Shown here: piece by piece, positions 44,480-53,068 of the stretch
Layout: each line of letters opens with the position of its first letter
How positions within the stretch are numbered: the stretch's first letter is position 1
Assembly (NCBI RefSeq): GCF_017305435.1
Contig: NZ_JAFKIP010000004.1
Location: forward strand, 124,001-188,000
DNA from: Microbacterium sp.
GTDB taxonomy: Bacteria; Actinomycetota; Actinomycetes; Actinomycetales; Microbacteriaceae
Direction: 5' to 3'
DNA: 64,000 bases
The notes under the pieces: generated by a model
Told to the model about the DNA's origin: nothing
What the model saw: the letters and a program-made list of their open reading frames with translations, nothing else
Database searches by the model: none
Position numbers and translations under genes: made by a program

Positions 44480-45277
44480 GTGTCAGTGTCGCTGCGCGCC
44501 GGTGTCGCCAGTGAGACCGGCGCGTACCGTGACGTGAACCAGGATGCCGCGTTCGCGGCCGCGTGGGGCGCGGGCGTCGCCGACGGAGTCGGCGGCGGCC
44601 CGGCCGGCGACCTTGCCTCCGCGGCCCTCTTACATCGGCTGGTCGCCGGCGGGCAGCGCGTCCCCAACGCGGAAGCGCTCGCTGTCCGTGTGCGAGGCGC
44701 CAACTGGGATCTCGGTGCGCACGTGCGCCGAGACCCGTCGCTGGCCGGGATGGCGACCACCCTCACGACAGTGTGGCTGGCGCTCGACGGCTCGCTGCTC
44801 CTCGCGCATACGGGCGATTCGCGGGCCTACCGCCTTCGTGTGGGCCACCTCACGCGGCAGACGCGTGACGATTCCTACGTTCAGGCGCTCATCGAGCGGG
44901 GCCTCGTGCGCCCGGAGGACGCGATGACGCACCCGCAGCGCAACATCATCACGGCCTCGCTGCGCGGGGGCGAACGCGACCTCGTCCACGTGGCCGCGTC
45001 CGTACCGACGGTCGGCGACAGGTGGATGATCTGCAGCGACGGCGTCAGCGACTACCTGCCCGACGACGCGATCGCCGAGGTCGTCGCGGGAATTGCGGAG
45101 CCGCAGACGGTCGCCGAGTATGTGGTGGCACTCGCGCTGCAGGCAGGGTCGCGGGACAACGTCACCGCCGTCATCGCCGACGTCGTCGACGCGGCGCCGG
45201 CGATGCCCATCGGCTCGGTGACGTTCGCTGGAGCTGCCTCTGCGCGATTCACCGAGGACCTCACGCTCGCCGGATGA
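44480..45277 (+). CDS. PP2C-family protein phosphatase
   Basis: Metal-dependent Ser/Thr phosphatase of 265 residues, probably cytoplasmic (no membrane helix). Conserved metal and phosphate blocks: ASETGAYRDVNQDA, ADGVGGGPAGD, GMATTLTTVWL, HTGDSRAYRL, ICSDGVSDYLPDD and GSRDNVTAVI. It could reverse the action of the PASTA kinase encoded 38 kb away, but no direct link is visible; the main actinobacterial phosphatase PstP is normally elsewhere and has a membrane anchor. The GTG at 44480 is chosen to give the family N-terminus; its ribosome binding site is weak. Its end converges with the rhodanese gene. Confidence 0.87.
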   Translation: MSVSLRAGVASETGAYRDVNQDAAFAAAWGAGVADGVGGGPAGDLASAALLHRLVAGGQRVPNAEALAVRVRGANWDLGAHVRRDPSLAGMATTLTTVWLALDGSLLLAHTGDSRAYRLRVGHLTRQTRDDSYVQALIERGLVRPEDAMTHPQRNIITASLRGGERDLVHVAASVPTVGDRWMICSDGVSDYLPDDAIAEVVAGIAEPQTVAEYVVALALQAGSRDNVTAVIADVVDAAPAMPIGSVTFAGAASARFTEDLTLAG

Positions 45278-45322
45278 GAGCCGCCTGGATCGGCCAGGAT
45301 CACTCGGGGACCGAGCCGATGT

Positions 45323-45736
45323 TCAGCGCACGTGCATGACGAGCGGGTCGAAGCGGCGGGGGAGCGGGCCGGATGCCGCTTCCACCGGAAGCCCCTCGCG
45401 CGCCCAGTACTCGAAGCCGCCGATCATCTCGCGCACCGTGAAGCCCGCTCGGGCGAACTCCACCGCTCCCTTGGCGCCGGCGTTGCACCCCGGGCTCCAG
45501 CAGTACACGACGACCGGCACAGCGGCATCCAGCTCCTGAGGAGCGCGGACGGCGATGTCGCGGTACGGCATGTGGACCGCGCCCTGAGCGTGGCCCTGGT
45601 TCCAGGCATCCTCGCTGCGGACATCGACGAGGACGAACCCGTCGCCGGCCTTCTGTGCGGCGTAGACGTCGGAGGGGTCCGTCTCGTGCGCGAGCTTCGC
45701 GGAGAAGTAGGCGAGGGCGGTCTCGGTGCTGGTCAT
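45323..45736 (-). CDS. Rhodanese-like domain protein
   Basis: Single-domain sulfurtransferase-like protein of 137 residues, presumably cytoplasmic. The rhodanese fold shows FVLVDVRSEDAWNQGHAQGAVHMPY and a catalytic-loop cysteine in VVYCWSPGCNAGAKGA; a second Cys in that loop is present. An N-terminal ~25-residue helix (ALAYFSAKLAHETDPSDVYAA) is typical of a subfamily. TAGCGT (45748-45743) ends 6 nt before the ATG, so it is probably leaderless. It lies between the two halves of the respiratory block. Substrate unknown. Confidence 0.9.
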   Translation of the reverse strand: MTSTETALAYFSAKLAHETDPSDVYAAQKAGDGFVLVDVRSEDAWNQGHAQGAVHMPYRDIAVRAPQELDAAVPVVVYCWSPGCNAGAKGAVEFARAGFTVREMIGGFEYWAREGLPVEAASGPLPRRFDPLVMHVR

Positions 45737-45816
45737 GGCTCGACGCTACGTGTACGACGAAGCGGCGGGGGTCGACCTCTCGGTCAACTCCCGCCGCTTT
45801 TCGGACAGACGTCGCG

Positions 45817-47514
45817 TCAGTGCGCCTTGCCGTCCTCGATCTCCGTCTGCTCCGCGTGCTCGTCGTGTGCGAGCTCGTGGTGCGCGTGGGCCTCTGCCGC
45901 CTCGATCTCGGTCTGCGTCACGGGCACGAGCCGATCCTCGAAGAACCAGCGCGACAGCGACGCGCGGAAGTTCTCGTGCCACGGGATACGTCCCTTGTCG
46001 TCGGGTCGCACCACGAGCGGGGCGTTCGTCTCGAAGTCGACCAGCTTGACGCGCTCGTAGGCGTCGACGGGCTGGTGGACCTCGATGAACTCACCGCCGG
46101 GAAGTCGCACGATGCGGCCGGACTCGTAGCCGTGCAGGGCGATCTCGCGGTCCTTCTTCTGCAGCGCGATCGCGATGCGCTTGGCGATGAAGTATCCGAC
46201 GATCGGCCCCAGGATCAGCAGCGCCTGCAGCGCGTGGATGACGCCTTCCATCGTGAGGTGGAAGTGGGTGGCGATGATGTCCGAGGATGCCGCAGCCCAC
46301 AGCACCGCGTAGAAGACGACTCCGGCGACGCCGATCGCCGTGCGGGTGGGCGCGTGGCGCGGACGCTGGGCGATGTGGTGCTCGCGCTTGTCGCCCGTGA
46401 TCCATGCCTCGATGAACGGGTAGATCAGCACCAGCACGATGAAGATGCCGATGACGCCGAGCGGGATGAGGATGTTGAACGACCAGGTGCGGTCCCACAG
46501 CACGAACTCGAGATGCGGCGGCACGAGGCGCAGCGCGCCGTCGGCGAAGCCGATGTACCAGTCGGGCTGGGTGCCCGCCGACACGGGGGACGGGTCGTAG
46601 GGTCCGTAGTTCCAGATCGGGTTGATCGTGAAGAGCGAGGCGATCAGCACGATGACGCCGAACGTGATGAAGAAGAAGCCGCCCATCTTCGACATGTACA
46701 CCGGCATCATCGGGAAGCCGACGACGTTGCTGTTCGTGCGGCCGGGGCCGGCGAACTGCGTGTGCTTGTTGACGATCATCAGCATGAGGTGCAGCACGAG
46801 CAGCGCGACGAGGATCGCCGGCAGCAGCAGGATGTGCAGCGTGTAGAGGCGTCCGACGATCTGCGTGCCGGGGAACTCGCCGCCGAAGAGGAGGAACGAG
46901 GTCCACGTGCCGATGAGCGGGATGCCCTTGATCATGCCGTCGATGATGCGAAGACCGTTGCCCGAGAGCAGGTCATCGGGGAGCGAGTAGCCCGTGAAGC
47001 CCTCGGCCATCGCCAGGATGAACAGCACGAAGCCGATCACCCAGTTGAGCTCGCGGGGCTTGCGGAACGCTCCGGTGAAGAACACGCGCAGCATGTGCAC
47101 GCCGATGCCGGCGACGAACACGAGCGCGGCCCAGTGGTGGATCTGGCGCACGAGGAGTCCGCCGCGGATGTCGAACGAGATCCGCAGTGTCGAATCGAGC
47201 GCGGCAGACATCTCCACGCCGCGGAGCGGCAGGTAGGCGCCGGCGTAGTGGGTCTCGACCATGGATGCCTGGAAGAAGAACGTGAGGAACGTCCCCGACA
47301 GGAGGACGGCGACGAAGCTCCACAGCGCGATCTCGCCGAGCATGAACGACCAGTGGTCGGGGAAGATCTTGCGACCGAGCTCCTTAACCATGCCGGACAG
47401 GCTCGTGCGCTCGTCGATGTAGTTCGCCGCTCCCGCGACGAAGCGGCCGCCGAGCGGCTTGTCGTCGCGCCGCTCGGCGGACGACGGGGTCTCAGTGACG
47501 GTCGCGGTGCTCAA
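45817..47514 (-). CDS. qcrB: Cytochrome bc1 complex cytochrome b subunit
   Basis: Menaquinol-oxidising cytochrome b of the bcc-aa3 supercomplex; the target of Q203-type inhibitors in mycobacteria. It has 565 residues. The core has eight membrane helices with the two haem-b His pairs: HHWAALVFVAGIGVHMLRVF in helix II and TLHILLLPAILVALLVLHLML in helix IV. The Qo-site motif region (PDWYIGF in place of PEWY) is intact. A C-terminal extension of about 120 residues, rich in charged residues, is normal in Actinobacteria. Its start overlaps the qcrA stop by four bases, so it is the last gene of ctaE-qcrC-qcrA-qcrB. Confidence 0.96.
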   Translation of the reverse strand: MSTATVTETPSSAERRDDKPLGGRFVAGAANYIDERTSLSGMVKELGRKIFPDHWSFMLGEIALWSFVAVLLSGTFLTFFFQASMVETHYAGAYLPLRGVEMSAALDSTLRISFDIRGGLLVRQIHHWAALVFVAGIGVHMLRVFFTGAFRKPRELNWVIGFVLFILAMAEGFTGYSLPDDLLSGNGLRIIDGMIKGIPLIGTWTSFLLFGGEFPGTQIVGRLYTLHILLLPAILVALLVLHLMLMIVNKHTQFAGPGRTNSNVVGFPMMPVYMSKMGGFFFITFGVIVLIASLFTINPIWNYGPYDPSPVSAGTQPDWYIGFADGALRLVPPHLEFVLWDRTWSFNILIPLGVIGIFIVLVLIYPFIEAWITGDKREHHIAQRPRHAPTRTAIGVAGVVFYAVLWAAASSDIIATHFHLTMEGVIHALQALLILGPIVGYFIAKRIAIALQKKDREIALHGYESGRIVRLPGGEFIEVHQPVDAYERVKLVDFETNAPLVVRPDDKGRIPWHENFRASLSRWFFEDRLVPVTQTEIEAAEAHAHHELAHDEHAEQTEIEDGKAH

Positions 47515-48590
47515 TGACGCTCCCAGAAGCTCGGGCCGACGGGTTCGGTGAAGTCGCTCTGCGCGACGAGGTAGCCCTCGTCATCGACCGTGATGGGCAG
47601 CTGCGGCAGCGGCCGCGCGGCCGGGCCGAAGATGACCGCGGCGGAGCGCGAGACATCGAACTGGGACTGGTGGCAGGGGCACAGCAGGTGGTGCGTCTGC
47701 TGCTCGTAGAGGGCCACGGGGCATCCGACGTGCGTGCACACCTTCGAGTACGCGACGATGCCGTTGTACGACCAATCGAGCTTATTGTGCTCGGCGGGGA
47801 GCTGCTCGGGGAGCAGACGCATGAGAAGGACGATCGCCTTCGCCTTCTGCTCGAGGTAGCCGTCGTGGTGGCTGAGGCTCGCGAGCTCCTCGGGGATGAC
47901 GTGGACGGCGGAGCCGAGCGTCAGGTCGGCTGCGCGGATGGGCTCGCCGCTCGGGTCGTGCGCGAGCCGCATGCCCTTCTTCCACATCGTGTGGCTGAGG
48001 AGCGCCACCGGGTCGCCCGCTTCGGGGTGCTCGGGGCTGGACTCCGGCGCGAGGCCGCGGAAGAGCGTGATGCCCGGGAGGATCGAGGCGACGAGGGCGG
48101 CGATCAGCGAGCCGCGGATCGCGGTGCGGCGCCCGAACCCGGACTCGTCGTTGGCGTCGCGGAACGCCTGCACTGCGGCCTCGCGCGTCGTGTCGCGGCC
48201 GCGGGTCGCGTGACGCGGCTCGATGAACTCCTTGTCGCTCATCACCGCCTTCGACCAGTGGATCGCGCCGATGCCGATCGCGAGGAGGGCCAGCGCGATG
48301 CCGAGGCCGATGAAGAGGTTGTTGTGGCGGATGTCGATGATCCGGCCGCTCTCGATCGGGAAGAGCATGTAGGCGGCGATCGCCCAGATGCTCCCGGCGA
48401 GCGAGAGGTAGAAGAGCGTGTAGACCGTGCGGACGGCGCGCTTCATGGCGGCCGGGTCCTTGTCGGTGACGCGTTCCCGGTGCGGCGGGAGGCCGGGATT
48501 CTGCACGGGATCGGGAACGGCGACGGCGAGCCCGGAGGAGGGCTTCCACGAAGCCCTCTCGTGCTCGAGCGCGTCTTCCTCGTGTGCCAT
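47511..48590 (-). CDS. qcrA: Cytochrome bc1 complex Rieske iron-sulfur subunit
   Basis: Rieske [2Fe-2S] subunit that takes electrons from menaquinol and passes them to QcrC. It has 359 residues. Actinobacterial form with three membrane helices in the N-terminal half (two near 60-120, one near 165-190), then the Rieske domain with ligands in CTHVGCPVALY and CPCHQSQFD. I chose the ATG at 48590 (MAHEEDALEHE); a TTG at 48629 would add 13 residues. Genes on both sides overlap or nearly touch, consistent with one operon from ctaE. Confidence 0.94.
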   Translation of the reverse strand: MAHEEDALEHERASWKPSSGLAVAVPDPVQNPGLPPHRERVTDKDPAAMKRAVRTVYTLFYLSLAGSIWAIAAYMLFPIESGRIIDIRHNNLFIGLGIALALLAIGIGAIHWSKAVMSDKEFIEPRHATRGRDTTREAAVQAFRDANDESGFGRRTAIRGSLIAALVASILPGITLFRGLAPESSPEHPEAGDPVALLSHTMWKKGMRLAHDPSGEPIRAADLTLGSAVHVIPEELASLSHHDGYLEQKAKAIVLLMRLLPEQLPAEHNKLDWSYNGIVAYSKVCTHVGCPVALYEQQTHHLLCPCHQSQFDVSRSAAVIFGPAARPLPQLPITVDDEGYLVAQSDFTEPVGPSFWERH

Positions 48591-48639
48591 GGTGGGTCCG
48601 TTTCCTACGTCGGTGCGGGTGTCGTGCAAGTATTCGGGA

Positions 48640-49440
48640 TCAGTTCGACTTGGCTGTGATCCACACGGTCAGCCCGATGAGGCTGCCGATGCCGAAGATC
48701 CAGATGAACAGACCCTCGGAGACGGGACCGAGCGAGCCGAGGTTCAGGCCGCCGGCGGACTCGTTCTCCTGGATGAACAGCAGCGAGGAGATGATGTCGC
48801 GCTTCTCCTCCGTGGTGAGCGTCATGTTGTTGAACACGGGCATGTTCTGCGGGCCCGTGACCATGGCGGCGTACATGTGCAGCGCGCTCGTCGACGTCAG
48901 CGCGGGGGCGTACTTGCCCTCCGTGAGGGCTCCGCCGGCCGCGGCGACGTTGTGGCACATCGCGCAGTTGACGCGGAAGAGCTCCGCGCCGTTCGCGACG
49001 TCGCCCTGGCCGTCGAGCGTCTTCGCGTCGGGGAAGGTCGGCCCGGGAGAGATCGACTGCACCCACGACGAGATCGCGAGGATCTGGTCCTCGGTGAACT
49101 GCACGGGCTTCTGCGGCGCCTGCGGGCCCTGCATCTGCAGCGGCATCCGGCCCGTCGACATCTGGAACTCGACCGCGAGCTCGCCGACGCCGTACAGCGA
49201 GGGTCCGTCCGCCGTGCCCTCGAGGTTCAGGCCGTGGCACGTGGCGCAGTTCGCCTGGAACAGCTTCTTGCCGTCCTCGACGGTGAGCGTGGTGGATGCC
49301 GAGGTCGGCTCGGTCGCGGCCATCGCCGCCGAGGCGCCGGCGTAGACGCCGCCGGTGGCGAGGAGGCCGATGCCGATGAGGGCGGCGGCGGCCCACTTGC
49401 TGCGGCGGCCGGACTTCTGGCGCGGGGACTTCGAAGACAT
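48640..49440 (-). CDS. qcrC: Cytochrome bc1 complex di-haem cytochrome c subunit
   Basis: Membrane-anchored cytochrome with two c-type haems; in Actinobacteria it replaces soluble cytochrome c and hands electrons straight to the CuA site of CtaC. It has 266 residues: signal/anchor region (about 18-45), two cytochrome c domains with CATCHG and CAMCHN, and a C-terminal membrane helix (GLFIWIFGIGSLIGLTVWI). I chose the ATG at 49440; a GTG at 49464 overlaps the ctaE stop as GTGA and would add 8 residues, so translational coupling from there is a real alternative. Confidence 0.94.
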   Translation of the reverse strand: MSSKSPRQKSGRRSKWAAAALIGIGLLATGGVYAGASAAMAATEPTSASTTLTVEDGKKLFQANCATCHGLNLEGTADGPSLYGVGELAVEFQMSTGRMPLQMQGPQAPQKPVQFTEDQILAISSWVQSISPGPTFPDAKTLDGQGDVANGAELFRVNCAMCHNVAAAGGALTEGKYAPALTSTSALHMYAAMVTGPQNMPVFNNMTLTTEEKRDIISSLLFIQENESAGGLNLGSLGPVSEGLFIWIFGIGSLIGLTVWITAKSN

Positions 49441-49460
49441 GGGTAGCGTCTGCTCCGCTC

Positions 49461-50096
49461 TCACTTGACGACGTAGATGACGAAGAACAGGACGATCCAG
49501 ACGACGTCGACGAAGTGCCAGTAGTACGACACGACGATGGCCGAGGTCATCTCCTTGCGTCCGAAGTTCTTGACCGCGAAGGCGCGGCCGATGACGAGGA
49601 GGAATGCGATCAGACCGCCCGTGACGTGCAGGGCGTGGAAGCCCGTCGTCAGGTAGAAGGCCGATGCGTACGAGTTGGCGCTGATGGGCAGACCCTCAGC
49701 GACGAGGGTCGCGTACTCCCACACCTGACCCGAGACGAAGACGGCGCCCATGAGGAAGGAGAGGAAGAACCACTCGACCATGCCCCACTGGCGGAACTGC
49801 CAGAACGATCCCTTGCGGTAGGGCTGGAAGCGCTCAGCGGCGAAGACGCCGGCCTGAGCGGTGAACGAGGAGAGCACCAGGATCACCGTGTTGACGGCCG
49901 CGAACGGCACGTTGAGAACCTGCGTCTCCTCCGCCCACAGGTCGGGGGAGGCGTTGCGCAGCGTGAAGTAGATCGCGAACAGACCCGCGAAGAACATGAC
50001 CTCGCTGCCGAGCCACACGATGGTGCCGACGGCCACCGGATCCGGTCGCTTCACGGATCGCAAGGCCTGGGAATAGGTGGCAGGAGTGGTCGTCAC
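49461..50096 (-). CDS. ctaE: Cytochrome c oxidase subunit III
   Basis: Third core subunit of the aa3 oxidase, stabilising proton uptake. It has 211 residues and five membrane helices: [89 protein letters not shown] and [27 protein letters not shown] box (50109-50104) ends 7 nt before the GTG at 50096, arguing for a leaderless start there; an ATG at 50105 overlaps that box. It is the first gene of the ctaE-qcrCAB operon and is divergent from trpD, as in mycobacteria. Confidence 0.94.
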   Translation of the reverse strand: MTTTPATYSQALRSVKRPDPVAVGTIVWLGSEVMFFAGLFAIYFTLRNASPDLWAEETQVLNVPFAAVNTVILVLSSFTAQAGVFAAERFQPYRKGSFWQFRQWGMVEWFFLSFLMGAVFVSGQVWEYATLVAEGLPISANSYASAFYLTTGFHALHVTGGLIAFLLVIGRAFAVKNFGRKEMTSAIVVSYYWHFVDVVWIVLFFVIYVVK

Positions 50097-50103
50097 ACAC
50101 CCC

Positions 50104-50109
50104 ATTATG
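50104..50109 (-). promoter_or_regulatory. CATAAT -10 box, leaderless promoter of ctaE-qcrCAB
   Basis: On the minus strand CATAAT is followed after 7 nt by the GTG of ctaE. It is among the closest matches in the window to the TATAAT consensus, as expected for a strongly expressed respiratory operon. Confidence 0.55.
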
Positions 50110-50184
50110 GCGGATTCGGCGCTCGGTTTTCGCATCCCTGAAGGTGGGTTCGCGCACCGCCCGACTTTCGGAGGCATCGGAACC

Positions 50185-50196
50185 CGCTTCGAAGCG
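50185..50196. promoter_or_regulatory. 12-bp palindrome between divergent ctaE and trpD
   Basis: CGCTTCGAAGCG is a perfect palindrome. GGGTTC (50146-50151) and GAACCC (50180-50185) form a second inverted repeat beside it. It is located between the two divergent leaderless promoters and is a candidate operator; no regulator is known. Confidence 0.35.
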
Positions 50197-50237
50197 CCCG
50201 CGAGTGTGCTGACAGTCTGCCGATAGGATCGACATCC

Positions 50238-51299
50238 ATGGCGGACCTCCACTCGTGGCCTGAGATCCTCACGGCCGTCCTCGATCGTCGCGACCTCAGC
50301 GTGTCCGAGTCGACGTGGGCGATGCGGCAGGTGATGGAGGGGCGTGCGACTCCGTCTCAACTCGGCGGATTCCTTCTGGCGCTCCGGGCGAAGGGGGAGA
50401 CGGTCGACGAGATCGTCGGATTCCGCGACGCGATCCTGGAGGCGGCGCTTCCGCTCCCGGTGCCGGCCGACGTCCTCGACATCGTCGGCACGGGCGGTGA
50501 TCGCTTCGGCACCGTCAACGTCTCGACGATGTCTGCGATCGTGGCCGCCGCCACCGGCATCCCCGTCGTCAAGCACGGCAATCGCGCGGCGAGCTCGTCG
50601 TCGGGGTCGTCGGACGTTCTGGGGGCGCTCGGGATCGACCTGACGCTCTCGCCCGAGCGAGTCTCCGAGATCCTCGCCGAGGTGGGGATCACGTTCGCGT
50701 TCGCGTCAGCGTTCCACCCGGGCTTCCGGCACGCGGGGCCGACGCGATCCGAACTGGGCGTCGCGACCGTCTTCAACTTCCTGGGGCCGCTGTGCAACCC
50801 CGCGCGTGCCGAGGCTAACGCGGTCGGCGTGGCAAGCCTCGACCGTGTGCCGCTCATCACGGGCGTCTTCCAGACGCGCGGGGCGACTGCGCTGGTCTTC
50901 CGCGGCGACGACGGCCTCGACGAGCTGACGACGACGGGTCACAGCCGCGTGTGGGAGGTCAGCCGCGGCGATGTGCACGAGCATGACCTGGACCCGCGCG
51001 ACCTCGGCATCCCGCTCGCCGACATCGACGACCTGCTCGGCGGTGACGCGGTGCACAACGCCGAGGTCGTCCGTCGCGTGCTCGCGGGCGACAAGGGGCC
51101 CGTGCGCGACATCGTCCTGCTGAACTCCGCCGCCGGGATCGTCGCGTACGAGCTCTTCCGGGATGCCGCGCAGGTGCAGCGGCCGATCGTCGAGCGCCTG
51201 GCGGACGCCCGCGACCGTGCTGCCGCGGCGATCGACGCCGGTGCCGCTGCCGGCGTTCTCGAGCGGTGGGTCGAAGCGACCAATCACGCTGTGGCCTGA
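50238..51299 (+). CDS. trpD: Anthranilate phosphoribosyltransferase
   Basis: Second step of tryptophan synthesis: joins anthranilate and PRPP. It has 353 residues. Blocks: [24 protein letters not shown] with the PRPP-binding [66 protein letters not shown] (50224-50229) 8 nt before the ATG suggests leaderless transcription. It stands alone, away from other trp genes, and divergent from ctaE; this arrangement is common in Actinobacteria. Confidence 0.96.
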   Translation: MADLHSWPEILTAVLDRRDLSVSESTWAMRQVMEGRATPSQLGGFLLALRAKGETVDEIVGFRDAILEAALPLPVPADVLDIVGTGGDRFGTVNVSTMSAIVAAATGIPVVKHGNRAASSSSGSSDVLGALGIDLTLSPERVSEILAEVGITFAFASAFHPGFRHAGPTRSELGVATVFNFLGPLCNPARAEANAVGVASLDRVPLITGVFQTRGATALVFRGDDGLDELTTTGHSRVWEVSRGDVHEHDLDPRDLGIPLADIDDLLGGDAVHNAEVVRRVLAGDKGPVRDIVLLNSAAGIVAYELFRDAAQVQRPIVERLADARDRAAAAIDAGAAAGVLERWVEATNHAVA

Positions 51300-51403
51300 G
51301 CGCAGCCTCGGTGGGGTTTTCCCCGGCGTCGGCCCTGGTGGCGGGAGCGAACCGGACGCTACGGTGAAGAGCGTTCCCGGCACTCCAGGAAGGACCGCCC
51401 CAC

Positions 51404-51895
51404 ATGTCCGAAGCAGTCGTCACCTCAGACACCATCGAACCCCCGCAGAAGAAGGTCGGGTTCGTCAAGGCCGCGGGCGTCCTCGGCATCCTGGGCGGCA
51501 TCGCCCTGATCATCGTCGGCGTCGTCGTCTGGGTCATGGTCTCCAGCCAGCTGCGCGCGGAGAACATCACGGTTCCCGACGACGCCATGGCGTTCCAGGG
51601 TCAGACCGTAGCCGGCCCGTTCACCGCGTACGTGCAGGCCGACATCATCCAGCATCACGCGCTCAAGATCTCGGGCGGCAAGACCTATGCCGAGCTCGCA
51701 CAGGACGACCCGGTGCGTGTGACGATGATGAACGCCTCGTTCCTGCGGACGTCGCTGTTCACGTCGGTCGTCTCGTTCGGCGTCGCAGCGTTCGCGATCG
51801 GAATCGGCATCCTCTCGATCCTGTTCGGAGCCGCATTGACGAGGCTCGCCTCCGTGCCGGTCGTCGTCAGAAGGTCGACCGTCACCAGTTCCTGA
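51404..51895 (+). CDS. Small two-helix membrane protein of unknown function
   Basis: A 163-residue protein with a short cytoplasmic N-terminus, one membrane helix (about 25-47, AGVLGILGGIALIIVGVVVWVM), an external loop of about 70 residues without cysteines, and a second helix (about 120-145, VVSFGVAAFAIGIGILSILFGAAL). Similar actinobacterial proteins have been labelled aromatic ring-opening dioxygenase LigA, but nothing in the sequence supports a dioxygenase. The ATG has a good AGGAAGGA ribosome binding site and a TACGGT box at 51360-51365. A strong hairpin follows its stop. It appears to be a single-gene unit. Confidence 0.8.
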   Translation: MSEAVVTSDTIEPPQKKVGFVKAAGVLGILGGIALIIVGVVVWVMVSSQLRAENITVPDDAMAFQGQTVAGPFTAYVQADIIQHHALKISGGKTYAELAQDDPVRVTMMNASFLRTSLFTSVVSFGVAAFAIGIGILSILFGAALTRLASVPVVVRRSTVTSS

Positions 51896-51901
51896 CCGTC
51901 G

Positions 51902-51931
51902 AACGGGCCCGCGCGTGAGCGCGGGCCCGTT
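51902..51931 (+). terminator. GC-rich terminator hairpin after the small membrane-protein gene
   Basis: A perfect 13-bp stem (AACGGGCCCGCGC / GCGCGGGCCCGTT) with a GTGA loop lies 7 nt after the stop. Only one or two T residues follow, so termination would rely on stem strength or Rho. Confidence 0.75.
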
Positions 51932-51953
51932 CCGCATTCCCGCTCGCACACCC

Positions 51954-52946
51954 ATGCACCCCACCGACGCGCTCACCGAGATCGCCGCTCTGCTCGAACG
52001 CGAGCGGGCGTCGCGGTACCGCTCGGCCGCGTTCCGCAGAGCAGCCGCCGCGATCGCCGGGCTGAGTGAGAACGAACTGACGGATGCCGCGGCGCTGCGA
52101 CGCCGTCCGGGGATCGGCGACTCCTCGCTCGCCGTCATTCAGGAAGCGCTGGCCGGCGACGTCCCCCGTTACCTCGCCGAGTTACGCGCACGCTACGCAC
52201 CCGCGGCGTCGGCGCTGCGCGGACGACTCCGCGGCGACCTGCACTGTCACTCGAACTGGTCGGACGGCACGACACCCATCGCGGACATGGTCGCGGCTGC
52301 GCGCGCGCTCGGGCACGAGTATCTCGCGCTGACAGATCATTCACCACGGCTGCGTGTCGCGAACGGCCTGTCTGCGGAGCGGCTGCGGGCGCAGCTCGCC
52401 GAGGTCGCGACGTTCCAGACGGACGGCTTCACGCTGCTGAGCGGCATCGAGGTCGACGTCCTCGACGACGGCGACCTCGATCAGGAGGATGCGCTCCTCG
52501 GCGACGTCGACGTGGTGGTCGCCTCGGCGCATTCGAAGCTGCGGATGGAGTCGGCGCCGATGACGAGGCGGATCGTCGCCGCGGCATCCCACCCGCGTGT
52601 CGACGTCCTCGGTCATGTCACGGGCAGGCTGATCGCGGGGGACCGGGGAACCCGTCCGCCGTCGCAGTTCGACGCGCGGGCCGTGTTCGAGGCGTGCGCG
52701 GCGCACGGCGTCGCGGTCGAGATCAATTCGCGGCCCGAGCGCGAGGATCCGCCGGACGAGCTCATCGCGCTGGCGCTCGACGTCGGATGCCTCTTCTCGA
52801 TCGACTCCGACGCGCACGCGCCCGGGCAGCTCGGTCTGCTCGACGAAGGGGCCGCGCGCGCGGAGCGCGCGGGGGTGCCGGCGGAGCGGATCGTCACGAC
52901 GTGGCCACTCGAGCGGCTGCGCGAGTGGACGGGGCGCGATCGCTGA
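51954..52946 (+). CDS. PHP-domain metal-dependent phosphoesterase with HhH-like N-terminus
   Basis: A 330-residue protein with an N-terminal helical region (1-75) resembling the helix-hairpin-helix part of X-family polymerases (YRSAAFRRAAAAI, LRRRPGIGDSSLAVIQEAL). A PHP phosphoesterase domain follows: GDLHCHSNWSDGT with His97, His99 and Asp104, ALTDHSP with Asp128-His129, GIEVDVL, VASAHSKL and SIDSDAHAP. This is the layout of the two ends of bacterial PolX without the central polymerase domains. It may be a nuclease or small-molecule phosphatase. The ATG is used; a GTG at 51915 lies in the terminator loop and is unlikely. Confidence 0.85.
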   Translation: MHPTDALTEIAALLERERASRYRSAAFRRAAAAIAGLSENELTDAAALRRRPGIGDSSLAVIQEALAGDVPRYLAELRARYAPAASALRGRLRGDLHCHSNWSDGTTPIADMVAAARALGHEYLALTDHSPRLRVANGLSAERLRAQLAEVATFQTDGFTLLSGIEVDVLDDGDLDQEDALLGDVDVVVASAHSKLRMESAPMTRRIVAAASHPRVDVLGHVTGRLIAGDRGTRPPSQFDARAVFEACAAHGVAVEINSRPEREDPPDELIALALDVGCLFSIDSDAHAPGQLGLLDEGAARAERAGVPAERIVTTWPLERLREWTGRDR

Positions 52947-52982
52947 CCGCCACGAGCGAGTCCGGATGACCCGCGCTGATTC

Positions 52983-53035
52983 AGGTGGCGCGAATGCGGT
53001 GCTCGGCGTCGCCGAGAGTCGCGTCTGCGCCACCT
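52983..53035. terminator. Two-tier hairpin between convergent genes
   Basis: Outer arms AGGTGGCGC... and ...GCGCCACCT pair over 16 nt with three mismatches, and inside them CTCGGCG-T-CGCCGAG is a perfect 7-bp stem. It lies between the convergent PHP and exonuclease genes and could terminate both. No T-tract is present. Confidence 0.7.
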
Positions 53036-53068
53036 CATCGCTCTCCCGCGATGGCTCAGGCGCCCCCG

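Noticed and set aside
48591-48629. TTG start adding 13 residues to QcrA
   Set aside because: The extension is unlike the family, and the ATG at 48590 gives the expected N-terminus.
51404-51895. Aromatic ring-opening dioxygenase LigA
   Set aside because: This label circulates for similar proteins, but the sequence is a two-helix membrane protein with no metal or catalytic motif.
51915-51953. GTG start at 51915 for the PHP protein
   Set aside because: The codon lies in the loop of a 13-bp terminator stem belonging to the previous gene; the ATG at 51954 fits the family better.
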